NCBI GenBank assembly: GCA_963528625.1
Contig: CAURVQ010000004.1
Coordinates: forward strand, 1 to 64,000
Source: CALHVR01 sp963528625
GTDB lineage: Bacteria > Fusobacteriota > Fusobacteriia > Fusobacteriales > Leptotrichiaceae
Length of the DNA: 64,000 nt
Reading direction: 5' to 3'
Below the pieces are notes generated by a model that made no database searches, was not told the origin of the DNA, and saw only the letters and a program-made list of their open reading frames with translations. Below, piece by piece: positions 1-9,243 of the stretch (position 1 is the first letter of the stretch; the number at the start of each line of letters is the position of its first letter). Both the position numbers and the translations under genes were made by a program.

Positions 1-812
1 GCATTACATTTTCTAATCATCATTTTTTGCATAAATGGAACTTCTTCAGCTGGAACTTCTACTCCTAAATCTCCTCTCGCTACCATAATTGCATCTGATA
101 ATTCTAAGATTTCATCAAAGTTATCAATTCCTTCTTGATTTTCTATTTTAGACATGATTTTAATATTATGTCCTCCATTTTCATCTAATACTTTTCTCAC
201 TTCTGCAACATCTGAAGCTTTTCTTATGAATGAAGCCGCAATGTAATCTACACCTTGTTCACATCCAAATTTTAAATCAGCAATATCTTTTTCAGCTAAT
301 GCAGGTAACCCTACTGAAACTCCTGGTAAGTTTACTCCTTTAGTTCCACCTAATTCTCCAGTATTGTTAATTGTACAGAAAATTTCATCTCCTTCTATTT
401 TATCAACAGTCAATCCAATTAATCCATCATCTAATAAAATTGTATTTCCTGCTTTTAAATCTTTAGTAATTCCTGGATAAGATACTGAAATTTTATCAGC
501 ATTCCCAACGAATGAATAATCAGTTGTAATTACTATTTTATTTCCTGCTTTTAATAATACATCTTCACCATTTACTAATTTACCAGTTCTAATTTCAGGT
601 CCTTTAGTATCTAACATAATTGCAACATATTTACCAGTTTCTTTCATTACTTCTCTAATATTTTTAATTCTAGCACCGTGTTCTTCAAAATCTCCGTGTG
701 AGAAGTTTAATCTCATTACGTTCATTCCACTTTCTACTAATTTAGTCAACATTTCTTTACTTTCACTTTTTGGTCCTATTGTACAGACAACTTTAGTCAT
801 TTTTATTTTCAT
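1..812 (-). CDS. pyk: Pyruvate kinase, partial (C-terminus beyond left edge)
   Basis: Pyruvate kinase makes pyruvate and ATP from phosphoenolpyruvate and ADP in the last step of glycolysis. About 270 N-terminal residues are visible by translating the minus strand; the rest lies outside the window. The start [14 protein letters not shown] leads into the barrel motifs [15 protein letters not shown], the Mg/PEP region [10 protein letters not shown] and [10 protein letters not shown], all as in the family. The ATG at 812 is chosen over the one at 800 because AGGAGG lies 8 nt upstream of it. pfkA ends 49 nt upstream on the same strand, so pfkA-pyk is probably one transcript carrying two control enzymes of glycolysis. 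Confidence 0.95.
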   Translation of the reverse strand, partial: MKIKMTKVVCTIGPKSESKEMLTKLVESGMNVMRLNFSHGDFEEHGARIKNIREVMKETGKYVAIMLDTKGPEIRTGKLVNGEDVLLKAGNKIVITTDYSFVGNADKISVSYPGITKDLKAGNTILLDDGLIGLTVDKIEGDEIFCTINNTGELGGTKGVNLPGVSVGLPALAEKDIADLKFGCEQGVDYIAASFIRKASDVAEVRKVLDENGGHNIKIMSKIENQEGIDNFDEILELSDAIMVARGDLGVEVPAEEVPFMQKMMIRKCN

Positions 813-861
813 TTAATTTTCCTCCTAAATTTTAAAATTTAATTTTTGTTTATTTATAAAA

Positions 862-1827
862 TTAAATTGATAACATATTTGCTATTAAATAATCTTCTTT
901 TTTAGATGCTTTAGAATAATTTTCCCAAGCATATGATAAATTATGATAAACTACTTTTTCACTTTCTATTCCAACCATTAATCCTGCTAAATCTTTTTCT
1001 AACAATTCTACAGCTTTAACACCTAATCTAGTCGCTAAAATTCTATCAAATGCAGTTGGTGCACCACCTCTTTGAATATGTCCTAAAATTGTTACTCTTA
1101 TATCTGTATCAACTTTAGTTTTTAATTCTTCTTCTATTTTATTAACATTTCCAACACCTTCAGCTACTATTATAATATCTGATAATTTACCTTCTTCTCT
1201 TCTAGTTTTTATAACTTTTGCTATATCATCAATTGAAGTTTCAATTTCTGGAATCATAACACCGTTAGCACCACCGGATATTGCAGCATATAAAGCTAAA
1301 TCTCCACAGTTTCTTCCCATTACTTCCACTAAATATGTTCTTTCATGTGAAGTTGCTGTATCTTTTAATTTTGAAACAGCATCTAATATAATATTTAACG
1401 CTGTATCATATCCTATTGTATAGTCTGTCCCTGCTATGTCATTATCTATCGTTCCCGGAATTCCAATTGTTTTAATTCCGTGTTCTTCGTATAAATAATA
1501 TGCTCCGTGGAATGATCCATCTCCACCAATTACTACTAATCCTTCTATTCCTCTTTTTTTCAAGTTTTCAGCAGCTTTAGCTCTAACTTCAGGATCTTTA
1601 AATTCTTTCAATCTTGCTGACAATAGAATTGTTCCTCCTTGATCAGCAATTCCACTTACATCTAGTGGAGTCATTTGGAATATTTGATCTTCTAACATTC
1701 CTCTATATCCTCTTTTTATTCCAAAAACTTCCATTCCTTTACTCATTGCAGTTTTAGCAACAGCTCTTACTGCCGTATTCATTCCTTGCGAATCTCCACC
1801 ACTTGTTAGGATTGCAATTTTTTTCAT
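862..1827 (-). CDS. pfkA: ATP-dependent 6-phosphofructokinase
   Basis: This enzyme phosphorylates fructose 6-phosphate to fructose 1,6-bisphosphate, the committed step of glycolysis, in the cytosol. At 321 residues it has the usual bacterial length. Visible motifs are ILTSGGD at the N-terminus, VIGGDGS, PGTIDND and VEVMGRNCGD. GGDG and PGTIDND, rather than GGDD and PKTIDND, indicate use of ATP and not pyrophosphate. A longer reading frame reaches 1860, but the ATG at 1827 is chosen because AGGAG lies 7 nt upstream and because the promoter at 1864-1892 would place the transcript start inside the longer version. pyk follows it. Confidence 0.97.
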   Translation of the reverse strand: MKKIAILTSGGDSQGMNTAVRAVAKTAMSKGMEVFGIKRGYRGMLEDQIFQMTPLDVSGIADQGGTILLSARLKEFKDPEVRAKAAENLKKRGIEGLVVIGGDGSFHGAYYLYEEHGIKTIGIPGTIDNDIAGTDYTIGYDTALNIILDAVSKLKDTATSHERTYLVEVMGRNCGDLALYAAISGGANGVMIPEIETSIDDIAKVIKTRREEGKLSDIIIVAEGVGNVNKIEEELKTKVDTDIRVTILGHIQRGGAPTAFDRILATRLGVKAVELLEKDLAGLMVGIESEKVVYHNLSYAWENYSKASKKEDYLIANMLSI

Positions 1828-1863
1828 ATCTTTTCTCCTTTTTTTGTATCTTAATAACAATTT

Positions 1864-1892
1864 ATAATATCATTTTTTTTATTTTTTTTCAA
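1864..1892 (-). promoter_or_regulatory. Sigma-70-type promoter of pfkA-pyk
   Basis: On the minus strand TTGAAA (1892-1887) and TATTAT (1869-1864) are separated by exactly 17 bp, and a TG precedes the -10 box (extended -10). Transcription would begin about 30 nt before the pfkA ATG. Confidence 0.75.
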
Positions 1893-1943
1893 GTATTTTT
1901 ATATATATAAAAAATTATTTTTCATTCTTTATTGTTATAAATA

Positions 1944-3554
1944 TTATTTGCATTTTCTTTTTTCAATTGAAGCTTTTATCCATCCTATGAATAATGGATG
2001 AGGTTTGTTTGGTCTACTTTTAAACTCTGGATGATATTGACACGCTACAAAATATGGATGATTTTTAATTTCTACAACTTCTACATAATTCCCATCCGGT
2101 GACAATCCTACTATATCCATTCCATTTTTTTCAAATTCTGTTTTATATATATTATTAAATTCATATCTATGTCTATGTCTTTCATCTATATTAGTTTCAC
2201 CGTAAACACTTGCTGCTATACTATTTTCAGCTAATATACACGGATAAGATCCTAATCTCATCGTTCCACCCATATCTTTAAGCCCTTTTTGCTCTTCCAT
2301 TAAACTAATTATTGGATATTTTGTATCTTTTTCAAATTCTGTTGATGTTGCTTTTTCATATTTTAATACATTTCTTGCAAATTCAACACAAGCCATTTGC
2401 ATTCCAAGACAAATCCCAAAAAATGGAATATTATTTTCTCTCGCATATCTTATTGCTTCAATTTTACCGTCAATTCCTCTATCTCCAAATCCACCCGGAA
2501 CTAAAATACCGTCATAATTTGCCAATTTTTCAACATCAAATTCTCCCGCTTTCAAATAATCAATTTCAACTTTTGCATCTAAATTAAACCCTGCATGTTC
2601 AATTGATTCTGTTATACTGATATATGCATCTTTTAATTCAACATATTTCCCTACTACTGCAACTTTAATTAATTTTTTTGGATTTTTAAATTTATCTACC
2701 ATTTTATTCCATTCAATTAATGATGGTTTTTTATTTTCAAGACCAAAATACTTACAAACTACATCAGCTAATCCTAATCTTTCCATCGTCAACGGTATTT
2801 CATATAAATTTTCTGCATCTGTTGATTCAATAACTGCTTCCTCATCAATATCACAAAATACTGATATTTTTTTCTTAATATCTTGTGACACTGGGTGTTC
2901 ACTTCTCACAACAATTACATCAGGTGAAATACCTAACCCTTGCAACATTTTAACACTATGCTGTGTAGGTTTTGTTTTTAATTCTCCTGCTGCTTTTAAG
3001 TAAGGCAATAATGTAACATGAATGTAAGCTATATTTTCTCTTCCAACTTCTCTTTTCCATTGTCTTATAGCTTCAATAAACGGATCACTTTCAATATCTC
3101 CAATAGTTCCACCAATTTCTGTAATTACTATGTCCGACCCTGTTTGTTCTCCAGCTAATCTTATATTCTTTTTAATTTCATCTGTCACATGCGGAATAAA
3201 TTGTACCGTTCCTCCTAAAAAATCACCTTTTCTTTCTTTACTAATTATTCTTGACATAATTCTTCCAGATGTTAAATTGTTGTATTGCGTTAAATTTTCA
3301 TTTATAAATCTTTCATAATGTCCCAAATCTAAATCCGTTTCAGCTCCATCTTCTGTTACGAAAACTTCTCCGTGCTGATAAGGACTCATCGTACCCGGAT
3401 CTACATTTAAGTATGGATCAAATTTTTGTATTGTTACTTTATAGCCTCTTTCTTTTAATAATCTTCCTAGAGATGAAGCGACTATTCCTTTTCCTAATGA
3501 AGAAACAACTCCACCTGTTACAAAAATATATTTTGTTCCACCAATTTTTTTCAT
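1944..3554 (-). CDS. pyrG: CTP synthase
   Basis: CTP synthase aminates UTP to CTP using glutamine and ATP. The 536-residue protein has the usual two-part layout. An N-terminal synthetase domain starts with the nucleotide-binding stretch [13 protein letters not shown], and a C-terminal class I glutaminase domain carries the catalytic Cys in FGICLGMQ (about residue 380) and the His-Glu pair in YHPEF. AGGAGG stands 4 nt before the ATG, a short but usable spacing. It has its own intergenic region, separated from fba upstream by a terminator-like hairpin and a long inverted repeat, so it is probably its own unit. Confidence 0.97.
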   Translation of the reverse strand: MKKIGGTKYIFVTGGVVSSLGKGIVASSLGRLLKERGYKVTIQKFDPYLNVDPGTMSPYQHGEVFVTEDGAETDLDLGHYERFINENLTQYNNLTSGRIMSRIISKERKGDFLGGTVQFIPHVTDEIKKNIRLAGEQTGSDIVITEIGGTIGDIESDPFIEAIRQWKREVGRENIAYIHVTLLPYLKAAGELKTKPTQHSVKMLQGLGISPDVIVVRSEHPVSQDIKKKISVFCDIDEEAVIESTDAENLYEIPLTMERLGLADVVCKYFGLENKKPSLIEWNKMVDKFKNPKKLIKVAVVGKYVELKDAYISITESIEHAGFNLDAKVEIDYLKAGEFDVEKLANYDGILVPGGFGDRGIDGKIEAIRYARENNIPFFGICLGMQMACVEFARNVLKYEKATSTEFEKDTKYPIISLMEEQKGLKDMGGTMRLGSYPCILAENSIAASVYGETNIDERHRHRYEFNNIYKTEFEKNGMDIVGLSPDGNYVEVVEIKNHPYFVACQYHPEFKSRPNKPHPLFIGWIKASIEKRKCK

Positions 3555-3632
3555 TTTTCCTCCTAATTTATATTAATTATTTTCTTTTTCATTTTTTCTA
3601 TATTGTTTTATATTTATAAATCTTTTTTATAA

Positions 3633-3664
3633 ATAAAAAAGATGAAAAAAAAAATATTCATCTT
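3633..3664 (-). terminator. Rho-independent terminator after fba
   Basis: Read on the minus strand, an 8-bp stem (AAGATGAA pairing with TTCATCTT) closes a 10-nt T-rich loop and is followed by TTTTATT. It lies between fba and pyrG and would end the fba message. Confidence 0.6.
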
Positions 3665-3682
3665 CTTTTAAATATTATTTGG

Positions 3683-3719
3683 AAAATAGTATAAATACAA
3701 ACAGTATTTATACTATTTT
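3683..3719. repeat. Perfect 16-bp inverted repeat with 5-nt loop
   Basis: AAAATAGTATAAATAC (3683-3698) and its exact reverse complement (3704-3719) flank a 5-nt loop. It sits 18 nt downstream of the fba stop codon and 165 nt upstream of the pyrG start. There is no clean T-tract on the minus strand, so it may be a 3' stabilising hairpin of the fba message or a protein-binding palindrome rather than a classical terminator. Confidence 0.8.
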
Positions 3720-3736
3720 ATTTTCATTCTTATTAA

Positions 3737-4723
3737 TTATTTTCTTTCAGCACCTTTTTTATAAGCATTTTCTGAACCGAATACATTTCTAATTTTATCT
3801 TTGTAGTATTCTTTCATATAGTTTTTAGCTGGCCCTACATATTTTCTTGGGTCAAATTCTTTAGGATTAGTTGCAAATACTTCTCTAATTCCAGCTGTAA
3901 ATGCTAATCTTCCATCAGTATCTACATTAATTTTTGCTACTGCTGATTTAGAAGCTTTTAATAATTCTGAATCAGGTATACCAATAGCATCTGCTAATTC
4001 TCCACCATATTTTTTAATCATTTCTACAAATTTTTGAGGTACTCCTGAAGATCCGTGTAATACGATAGGGAATCCTGGAATTCTTCTTTCAATTTCTTCT
4101 AATATATCTAATCTTAATTTAGGATCTGTTCCTGGTTTAAATTTATGTGCTCCATGTGAAGTCCCAATAGCTATTGCTAATGAATCTACACCTGTTCTTG
4201 AAACAAATTCTTCAACTTCATCTGGTTGAGTAAATACATGTGCTTCAGCAACTACATCATCTTCTACTCCTGCTAATACTCCTAATTCTGCTTCAACTGT
4301 TACATCATGTTGATGTGCAAAATCAGCAACTTCTTTAGATTCTTTAATATTTTCTTCAAATGAATGATGAGAAGCATCAATCATAACTGATGAGAATCCA
4401 TATTCAATACAGTCTTTAGCTGTTGCAAAATTTGGTCCATGATCTAAATGTAAAGCTACTGGAATATCTGACCCTGAAGCTTCTACATATGCTGTTGCAG
4501 CTTTAGCCATCCAAGGTAACATTTCCTTACCAATATAACTTCTGGCTCCTGTTGATACTTGTAAAATTACTGGAGATCCAGTTTCTACTGCTGCTTCAAT
4601 AATAGCTTGTAATTGTTCTAAATTGTTGAAATTGAACGCTGGTACTGAATATCCTTCTTTGTTTGCTTTAGCGAACATTTCTTTTGTGTTACTTAATCCT
4701 AAATCTTTAAAATGATATTTCAT
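3737..4723 (-). CDS. fba: Class II fructose-bisphosphate aldolase
   Basis: This enzyme cleaves fructose 1,6-bisphosphate to dihydroxyacetone phosphate and glyceraldehyde 3-phosphate. The 328-residue protein belongs to the zinc-dependent class II type. Zinc-ligand histidines are in ALHLDHG, the active-site region VMIDASHHS follows, and HGSSGVP binds substrate phosphate. AGGAGG lies 5 nt before the ATG. It sits downstream of fruK-fruA, so the product of that pathway is its substrate, but it also has a promoter of its own in the 91-nt gap. A tagatose-bisphosphate role cannot be fully excluded from sequence, though the fructose and glycolysis context argues against it. Confidence 0.95.
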   Translation of the reverse strand: MKYHFKDLGLSNTKEMFAKANKEGYSVPAFNFNNLEQLQAIIEAAVETGSPVILQVSTGARSYIGKEMLPWMAKAATAYVEASGSDIPVALHLDHGPNFATAKDCIEYGFSSVMIDASHHSFEENIKESKEVADFAHQHDVTVEAELGVLAGVEDDVVAEAHVFTQPDEVEEFVSRTGVDSLAIAIGTSHGAHKFKPGTDPKLRLDILEEIERRIPGFPIVLHGSSGVPQKFVEMIKKYGGELADAIGIPDSELLKASKSAVAKINVDTDGRLAFTAGIREVFATNPKEFDPRKYVGPAKNYMKEYYKDKIRNVFGSENAYKKGAERK

Positions 4724-4772
4724 TAGGTCCTCCTTAAAATCTATATAAATTAATTTTATATTTTACATAATT

Positions 4773-4801
4773 ATACTATCAAATTTTTTAATAAAAATCA
4801 A
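4773..4801 (-). promoter_or_regulatory. Promoter of fba
   Basis: Minus-strand TTGATT (4801-4796) and TAGTAT (4778-4773) are 17 bp apart with a TG just before the -10 box. It lies in the gap between fruA and fba, so fba can be expressed without fructose induction. Confidence 0.6.
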
Positions 4802-4814
4802 CTTTTTTTTACTT

Positions 4815-6716
4815 TTATTCAGTAACTTTTTTTCTCATTATTCCTAATAATAAAGCTGAAATTATTGCTCCTATTATAATTGAAATTAAATATAAGACAA
4901 AATTATTACTTAAGAACATTACTAAAATTCCACCATGTGGGGCAGGTATTTTTATTCCAAATAACATTGATAATGCTCCTGCTACTGCTGAACCAACTAT
5001 ACTTGCCGGAATTACAGTTTTAGGGTCTGCTGCTGCAAATGGTATAGCACCTTCTGTTATAAACGATAATCCCATTACCCAGTTAGTAAGTCCTGCTTCT
5101 CTTTCATCTTCAGTAAATTTATTTTTAAATAAAATTGATGATAATGCTATCGCTAATGGGGGAACCATTCCTCCAGCCATAACTGCTGCCATTGGTAAAC
5201 TTCCTCCAGCTTGAATAATTTCCGGTGTTAATGATGCTGTTCCAAATACATATGCTGCTTTATTTACAGGTCCTCCCATGTCAACTGCCATCATTCCACC
5301 TAATAATAATCCAAATAACACTGCACTTCCACCTTGTAATGACACTAACCAGTTATTTAATCCTGTATAAATTCCACTAACGATTGGATTTAAAATAGTA
5401 ACCATTAATAATCCTGTAATTAAAACTGATAAAACTGGATAAAGTAAAATCATTTTTAATCCTGCTAATGATTTAGGTATTCCATTTAACGCTTTTACTA
5501 AGAATTTTACTACATATCCTGCAACAAATCCTCCAGCCATTGCTCCTAAGAACCCTGACCCACCAGCTACTGCTAATGCTCCAGCTACTAATCCTGCTGT
5601 TAATGCTGCTCTTTCTCCAATACTATAAGCAATATATCCTCCTAATATTGGTACAAACAACTTAAATGCTGCACCACCTATTTCCATTAACTGTTTAGCA
5701 ATCACAGAAGTTGATCCATAACCCGCTCCAACATTACTATTTCCAGTTAATGAATCTGCTAAAAATGCTAATGCTATTAAAATTCCACCACTTATAACTA
5801 ACGGCAACATGTAAGAAACTCCACTTAATAAGTGTTTATAAGCTCCATTTTTTTCATTTGATTTTGTTTCACTTTCAGCAGTTTGTCCACTAGCTACGAA
5901 GTTTTCAGCTTTTCCGTCTAACACTTTTTGAATTAACTCTTTAGCGTTATTAATCCCTTCTTTAGCTTCAACTTTTATTAACGGTTTTCCATTAAATCTA
6001 GCTGTTTCAATATTTCTATTTATTGCTAAAATAACACCTTTTGCATTTTTTATATCTTCATCTGTTAAAACATTCTTTCTTCCATCTGCTCCATTTGTTT
6101 CAACTTTAATATCTACACCCATTTCTTTTGCCGCTTTTTGCAATGCTTCCGCTGCCATATATGTATGTGCAATACCTGTAGGACATGCCGTAGCTGCAAC
6201 TATAAATGGTTTTTCAATATTATCATCTTTCACTACATTTTCTTCTTGACTTTCTAATTTTTCGGCTTCTTTTGCATTTATAATATCTAAAACTTCATCT
6301 GCTGATGTTGCATTTTCTAATGCAGTTTTAAATTCATCGTCCAATAATAATTGTGTTAATCTTGCTAATGTTTCTATATGTGCATTATTTGCTCCATCTG
6401 GCGCCGCAATCATGAAAAATAAGTTTGAAGGCTCTCCATCTAACGAATCATAATCTATTCCTTTTGAGCTTCTACCCATTGCTAATGCCGCTGTTTTTAC
6501 AAATTCAGTTTTTGCATGTGGAATAGCAATTCCTTCTTCTAACGCTGTAGAACTTTGTGCTTCTCTTGCTAACAATGCCTCAACATATCCTTCGTAATCT
6601 TCTAACACTCCTGTTGCTTCATGTAATTTTGCTAATTCTCTTATTACATCTTCTTTTTCTGTTGATTTAACATCTAAATTAATTCTTTCTTTAATCAATA
6701 AATCTGATATTTTCAT
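4815..6716 (-). CDS. fruA: PTS fructose transporter, fused IIABC
   Basis: This membrane transporter takes up fructose and phosphorylates it to fructose 1-phosphate using phosphate passed from PEP. The 633 residues are ordered IIA (1 to about 150, with phospho-His67 in GIAIPHAK), IIB (about 170 to 270, with phospho-Cys178 in ATACPTGIAHT) and IIC (about 290 to 633, hydrophobic, many membrane segments). The IIC motif FITEGAIPFAA is visible. The IIA-IIB-IIC order is common for Gram-positive-type FruA. It is the second gene after fruK with a 39-nt gap, and together they make fructose 1,6-bisphosphate for the adjacent aldolase. Confidence 0.96.
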   Translation of the reverse strand: MKISDLLIKERINLDVKSTEKEDVIRELAKLHEATGVLEDYEGYVEALLAREAQSSTALEEGIAIPHAKTEFVKTAALAMGRSSKGIDYDSLDGEPSNLFFMIAAPDGANNAHIETLARLTQLLLDDEFKTALENATSADEVLDIINAKEAEKLESQEENVVKDDNIEKPFIVAATACPTGIAHTYMAAEALQKAAKEMGVDIKVETNGADGRKNVLTDEDIKNAKGVILAINRNIETARFNGKPLIKVEAKEGINNAKELIQKVLDGKAENFVASGQTAESETKSNEKNGAYKHLLSGVSYMLPLVISGGILIALAFLADSLTGNSNVGAGYGSTSVIAKQLMEIGGAAFKLFVPILGGYIAYSIGERAALTAGLVAGALAVAGGSGFLGAMAGGFVAGYVVKFLVKALNGIPKSLAGLKMILLYPVLSVLITGLLMVTILNPIVSGIYTGLNNWLVSLQGGSAVLFGLLLGGMMAVDMGGPVNKAAYVFGTASLTPEIIQAGGSLPMAAVMAGGMVPPLAIALSSILFKNKFTEDEREAGLTNWVMGLSFITEGAIPFAAADPKTVIPASIVGSAVAGALSMLFGIKIPAPHGGILVMFLSNNFVLYLISIIIGAIISALLLGIMRKKVTE

Positions 6717-6755
6717 TAATTCATCACCTTTCTTTTTTATCTATTAACACTTATA

Positions 6756-7673
6756 TTAATAACTTTCTTTTAATATATTTATTTCTAAATATAATTTTTC
6801 AATTAATTCTTTTTCAGCTAATCCATACGAATATGCTGTCGCACTTCCCGAAGCAACTGCTAATTTAAATGAATCTTCTATTGACATACCTTTTGTATAT
6901 CCAGCTACAAATCCTGCAACCATAGAATCTCCAGCTCCTATTGAATTAATTAATTTACCTTTGGGAACGCTCGCTTCCAATACAAAATCTTTATTTACTA
7001 ATAAAGCTCCTTCTCCTCCACGAGATAAAATAACATTTTTAATTCCTTTATCTAAAAAATATTTACATTTATTTACAATTTCTTCTTTAGTTTCCAATTT
7101 TTCACCAAACATTTCTCTTAATTCATGAATATTAGGTTTAATAAATAAATTGTTATGCATATTTTCTTGTATTAAATTTCCTCTTGTATCTAAAACAATT
7201 TCAACTTTTGCTTTTACATTTTTAGACAATCTTTTATAAATATCACTTGCCACTGTTCCCGGAATACTTCCAGCCAAAACTAAAATATCTCCATCTTTTA
7301 ATTCAGACATTTTTTGTATCAATTTCTCCAAATTTTCTTTTGAAATTGTAGGCGAAACTCCTGTAAGTTCCGTTTCAATGTCATTTCCATTTACTTTAGC
7401 ATTTATTCTTGTACAACCTTCCAATTCTACAAATTCTGAATTAATACCATCTTTTTTTAAATCATTAATTATAAAATCTCCAACAAATCCAGCAACATAT
7501 CCAATCGCTGTTGATTCTATTTCTAAATTTTTTAACACTTTAGAAACATTTATTCCTTTTCCACCAGCTCTATATTTTACTTCTTTTGCCAAATTTAATT
7601 CTCCAACATTTAAGTCATTCGTTAAATACATATCATAATCTAAAGCAGGATTTAATGTTAATGTATAGATCAT
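6756..7673 (-). CDS. fruK: 1-phosphofructokinase
   Basis: FruK phosphorylates the fructose 1-phosphate delivered by FruA to fructose 1,6-bisphosphate. The 305-residue protein is a PfkB/ribokinase-family sugar kinase. It opens with MIYTLTLNPALDYDM, carries the Gly-rich substrate motif RAGGKGINVSKVL, and has the catalytic signature INSIGAGDSMVAGF with its Asp base. AGGAGG is 4 nt before the ATG. It is the first gene of the fruK-fruA operon, with a strong promoter close upstream. No FruR-type regulator is linked, so control must come from elsewhere. A tagatose-6-phosphate kinase is a less likely alternative given the fruA partner. Confidence 0.95.
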   Translation of the reverse strand: MIYTLTLNPALDYDMYLTNDLNVGELNLAKEVKYRAGGKGINVSKVLKNLEIESTAIGYVAGFVGDFIINDLKKDGINSEFVELEGCTRINAKVNGNDIETELTGVSPTISKENLEKLIQKMSELKDGDILVLAGSIPGTVASDIYKRLSKNVKAKVEIVLDTRGNLIQENMHNNLFIKPNIHELREMFGEKLETKEEIVNKCKYFLDKGIKNVILSRGGEGALLVNKDFVLEASVPKGKLINSIGAGDSMVAGFVAGYTKGMSIEDSFKLAVASGSATAYSYGLAEKELIEKLYLEINILKESY

Positions 7674-7700
7674 ATTTCCTCCTATTTTTTAATTTTTTGA

Positions 7701-7729
7701 ATTATATCATAAATAACACTCTTTTGCAA
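7701..7729 (-). promoter_or_regulatory. Promoter of fruK-fruA
   Basis: TTGCAA (7729-7724) and a perfect TATAAT (7706-7701) are 17 bp apart on the minus strand, with TG before the -10. The -35 box lies inside the 10-bp palindrome TTTTGCAAAA, which could also be an operator half. Confidence 0.75.
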
Positions 7730-7741
7730 AAAACTTATTTG

Positions 7742-8359
7742 CTAATATGTATAAAGATTTCTCTCTATTCCAATAGTTGTAACATCACCGTGTCCCGGAT
7801 ATACCATTGTTGAATTTGGTAATAATATTAATTTTTGTAAAGATTTCCACATATCTGCACTATTACTTGTCGGCAAATCTACTCTCCCATATGTTCCTTT
7901 AAACATTGTATCACCTGAAAATAACACTCCATTTTCTTTATCAAAATAACAAATATCTCCAATACTATGTCCCGGTGTTTCTAATATTTTAAATCCAAAT
8001 ATTTCATCATTTTCTTTTATTTTTTTTACTTCTATCTCTTTTGAAATTACAAAATTTTTATACCCATATACACTTAAAGATAATTCTGGATTATATAAAA
8101 AATCATACCCTTTTTCACTAATATATACAGGAACTTTTTTGTACTCAATAATATTCGGTATTCCTAAAATATGATCATAATGTCCGTGTGTTTGCAATAT
8201 TCCTTCAAGCTCAAGTCCTTCATCTTTTATATACTCAATAACTTCACTCATATTATATGATCCCGGATCTATTACAAAACATTTTTCATTTCTTGATAAA
8301 ACATAACAATTACTCGCTGCTACATTATCATTAACAAAAACTTTTATTTCTAATTCCAT
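7742..8359 (-). CDS. Metallo-beta-lactamase-fold hydrolase (glyoxalase II-like)
   Basis: This is a small cytosolic zinc hydrolase of the YcbL/glyoxalase II-like group, 205 residues. The zinc signature is LQTHGHYDHILG, followed by TPGHSIGD, an FSGDTMF aspartate motif and a final His in VYPGHGD, so all metal ligands are present. The separate substrate-binding domain of full glyoxalase II is absent. The substrate cannot be told from sequence; a glutathione- or other thiol-ester is usual for the group. It is the last gene of the mgtE-mgtE-mscS transcription run, 11 nt after mscS. Confidence 0.85.
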   Translation of the reverse strand: MELEIKVFVNDNVAASNCYVLSRNEKCFVIDPGSYNMSEVIEYIKDEGLELEGILQTHGHYDHILGIPNIIEYKKVPVYISEKGYDFLYNPELSLSVYGYKNFVISKEIEVKKIKENDEIFGFKILETPGHSIGDICYFDKENGVLFSGDTMFKGTYGRVDLPTSNSADMWKSLQKLILLPNSTMVYPGHGDVTTIGIERNLYTY

Positions 8360-8370
8360 TTTTATCCTTT

Positions 8371-9225
8371 CTATTTAATTTTATTAATATGAATATCCAT
8401 TTGTGGATAAGGAATTTCAATATTTTTTTCATCAAATTTTATTTTTATTGTTTCATTCAATAAATGTTTTACTTTTAAATATTTACTACTTTCTACATAG
8501 ACAAAAACATCAAAAATTATAGCTGAGTCAGCTAGTTCACCCACTCCAATTACTGAAGCTGGTGTTGATAAAATATAAGTTTCTTCTTCCGTTGAGTTCT
8601 CTTTTTGTGTAAGCATATCAACTATATTTTTTAATTCTTCTTTTACTTGTCTTATATCACTATTATATGAAACAGAAACTTTTAAATCCAATCTTCTTAC
8701 TTCTTCTTTTGTTATATTTCTAACTTCATTATTTGTAATCATTCCATTTGGAATAATTACTAACTCGTGTTGTGGATTTTTTATTTTAGTATAAAATAAT
8801 TCTATACTTTTTACTTCTCCAATATAATTATTAAATTCTATAACATCTCCTATTTTAAATGGTTTAAATATTAATATTATTACTCCACCACAAAAATTAG
8901 CTAATGTTTCTTTAAATGCAAGCCCAAATATTAAACCTGCTGCTCCAATAAAGGCTGTAATAGAATTAAGATTTATTCCAAAAAAACCAATCAAAATATA
9001 AAAAACAATTATATAATAAAATACTGAAAATAATGACCTTAAAAAAGTGCTTATCCCTTCATCTATTTTCGCTTTAATCAATATTGTTTTTAAAATTTTA
9101 TCTACATATTTTTTTAAATATTTTAATATCTTAAAAACAATTATAGCTATTACTATTTTTATAGAATTTGTCTCAACAAACTCCAATATATTTTTCCAAT
9201 CTAATAATTTTATTAAATGCTTCAT
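8371..9225 (-). CDS. MscS-family mechanosensitive channel
   Basis: This inner-membrane channel opens on membrane tension to release solutes during osmotic downshock. About 284 residues, with three hydrophobic segments in the first 130. The pore-lining helix is visible as ITAFIGAAGLIFGLAFKETLANF, split here by its Gly/Ala pattern, and a soluble beta domain contains VIIPNGMITNNEVRNIT, typical of MscS. Two ATGs are adjacent; the one at 9225 is preferred because AGGAG lies 5 nt upstream of it and only 2 nt before the first. It lies between mgtE and the hydrolase gene with short gaps, suggesting co-transcription and a shared ion- or osmotic-stress theme. Confidence 0.9.
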   Translation of the reverse strand: MKHLIKLLDWKNILEFVETNSIKIVIAIIVFKILKYLKKYVDKILKTILIKAKIDEGISTFLRSLFSVFYYIIVFYILIGFFGINLNSITAFIGAAGLIFGLAFKETLANFCGGVIILIFKPFKIGDVIEFNNYIGEVKSIELFYTKIKNPQHELVIIPNGMITNNEVRNITKEEVRRLDLKVSVSYNSDIRQVKEELKNIVDMLTQKENSTEEETYILSTPASVIGVGELADSAIIFDVFVYVESSKYLKVKHLLNETIKIKFDEKNIEIPYPQMDIHINKIK

Positions 9226-9243
9226 CATTTCTCCTTTTCTTTT

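Noticed and set aside
3555..3640. pyrG attenuation by reiterative G insertion as in Bacillus
   Set aside because: The leader shows no GGGC start stretch or paired terminator hairpin of that kind.
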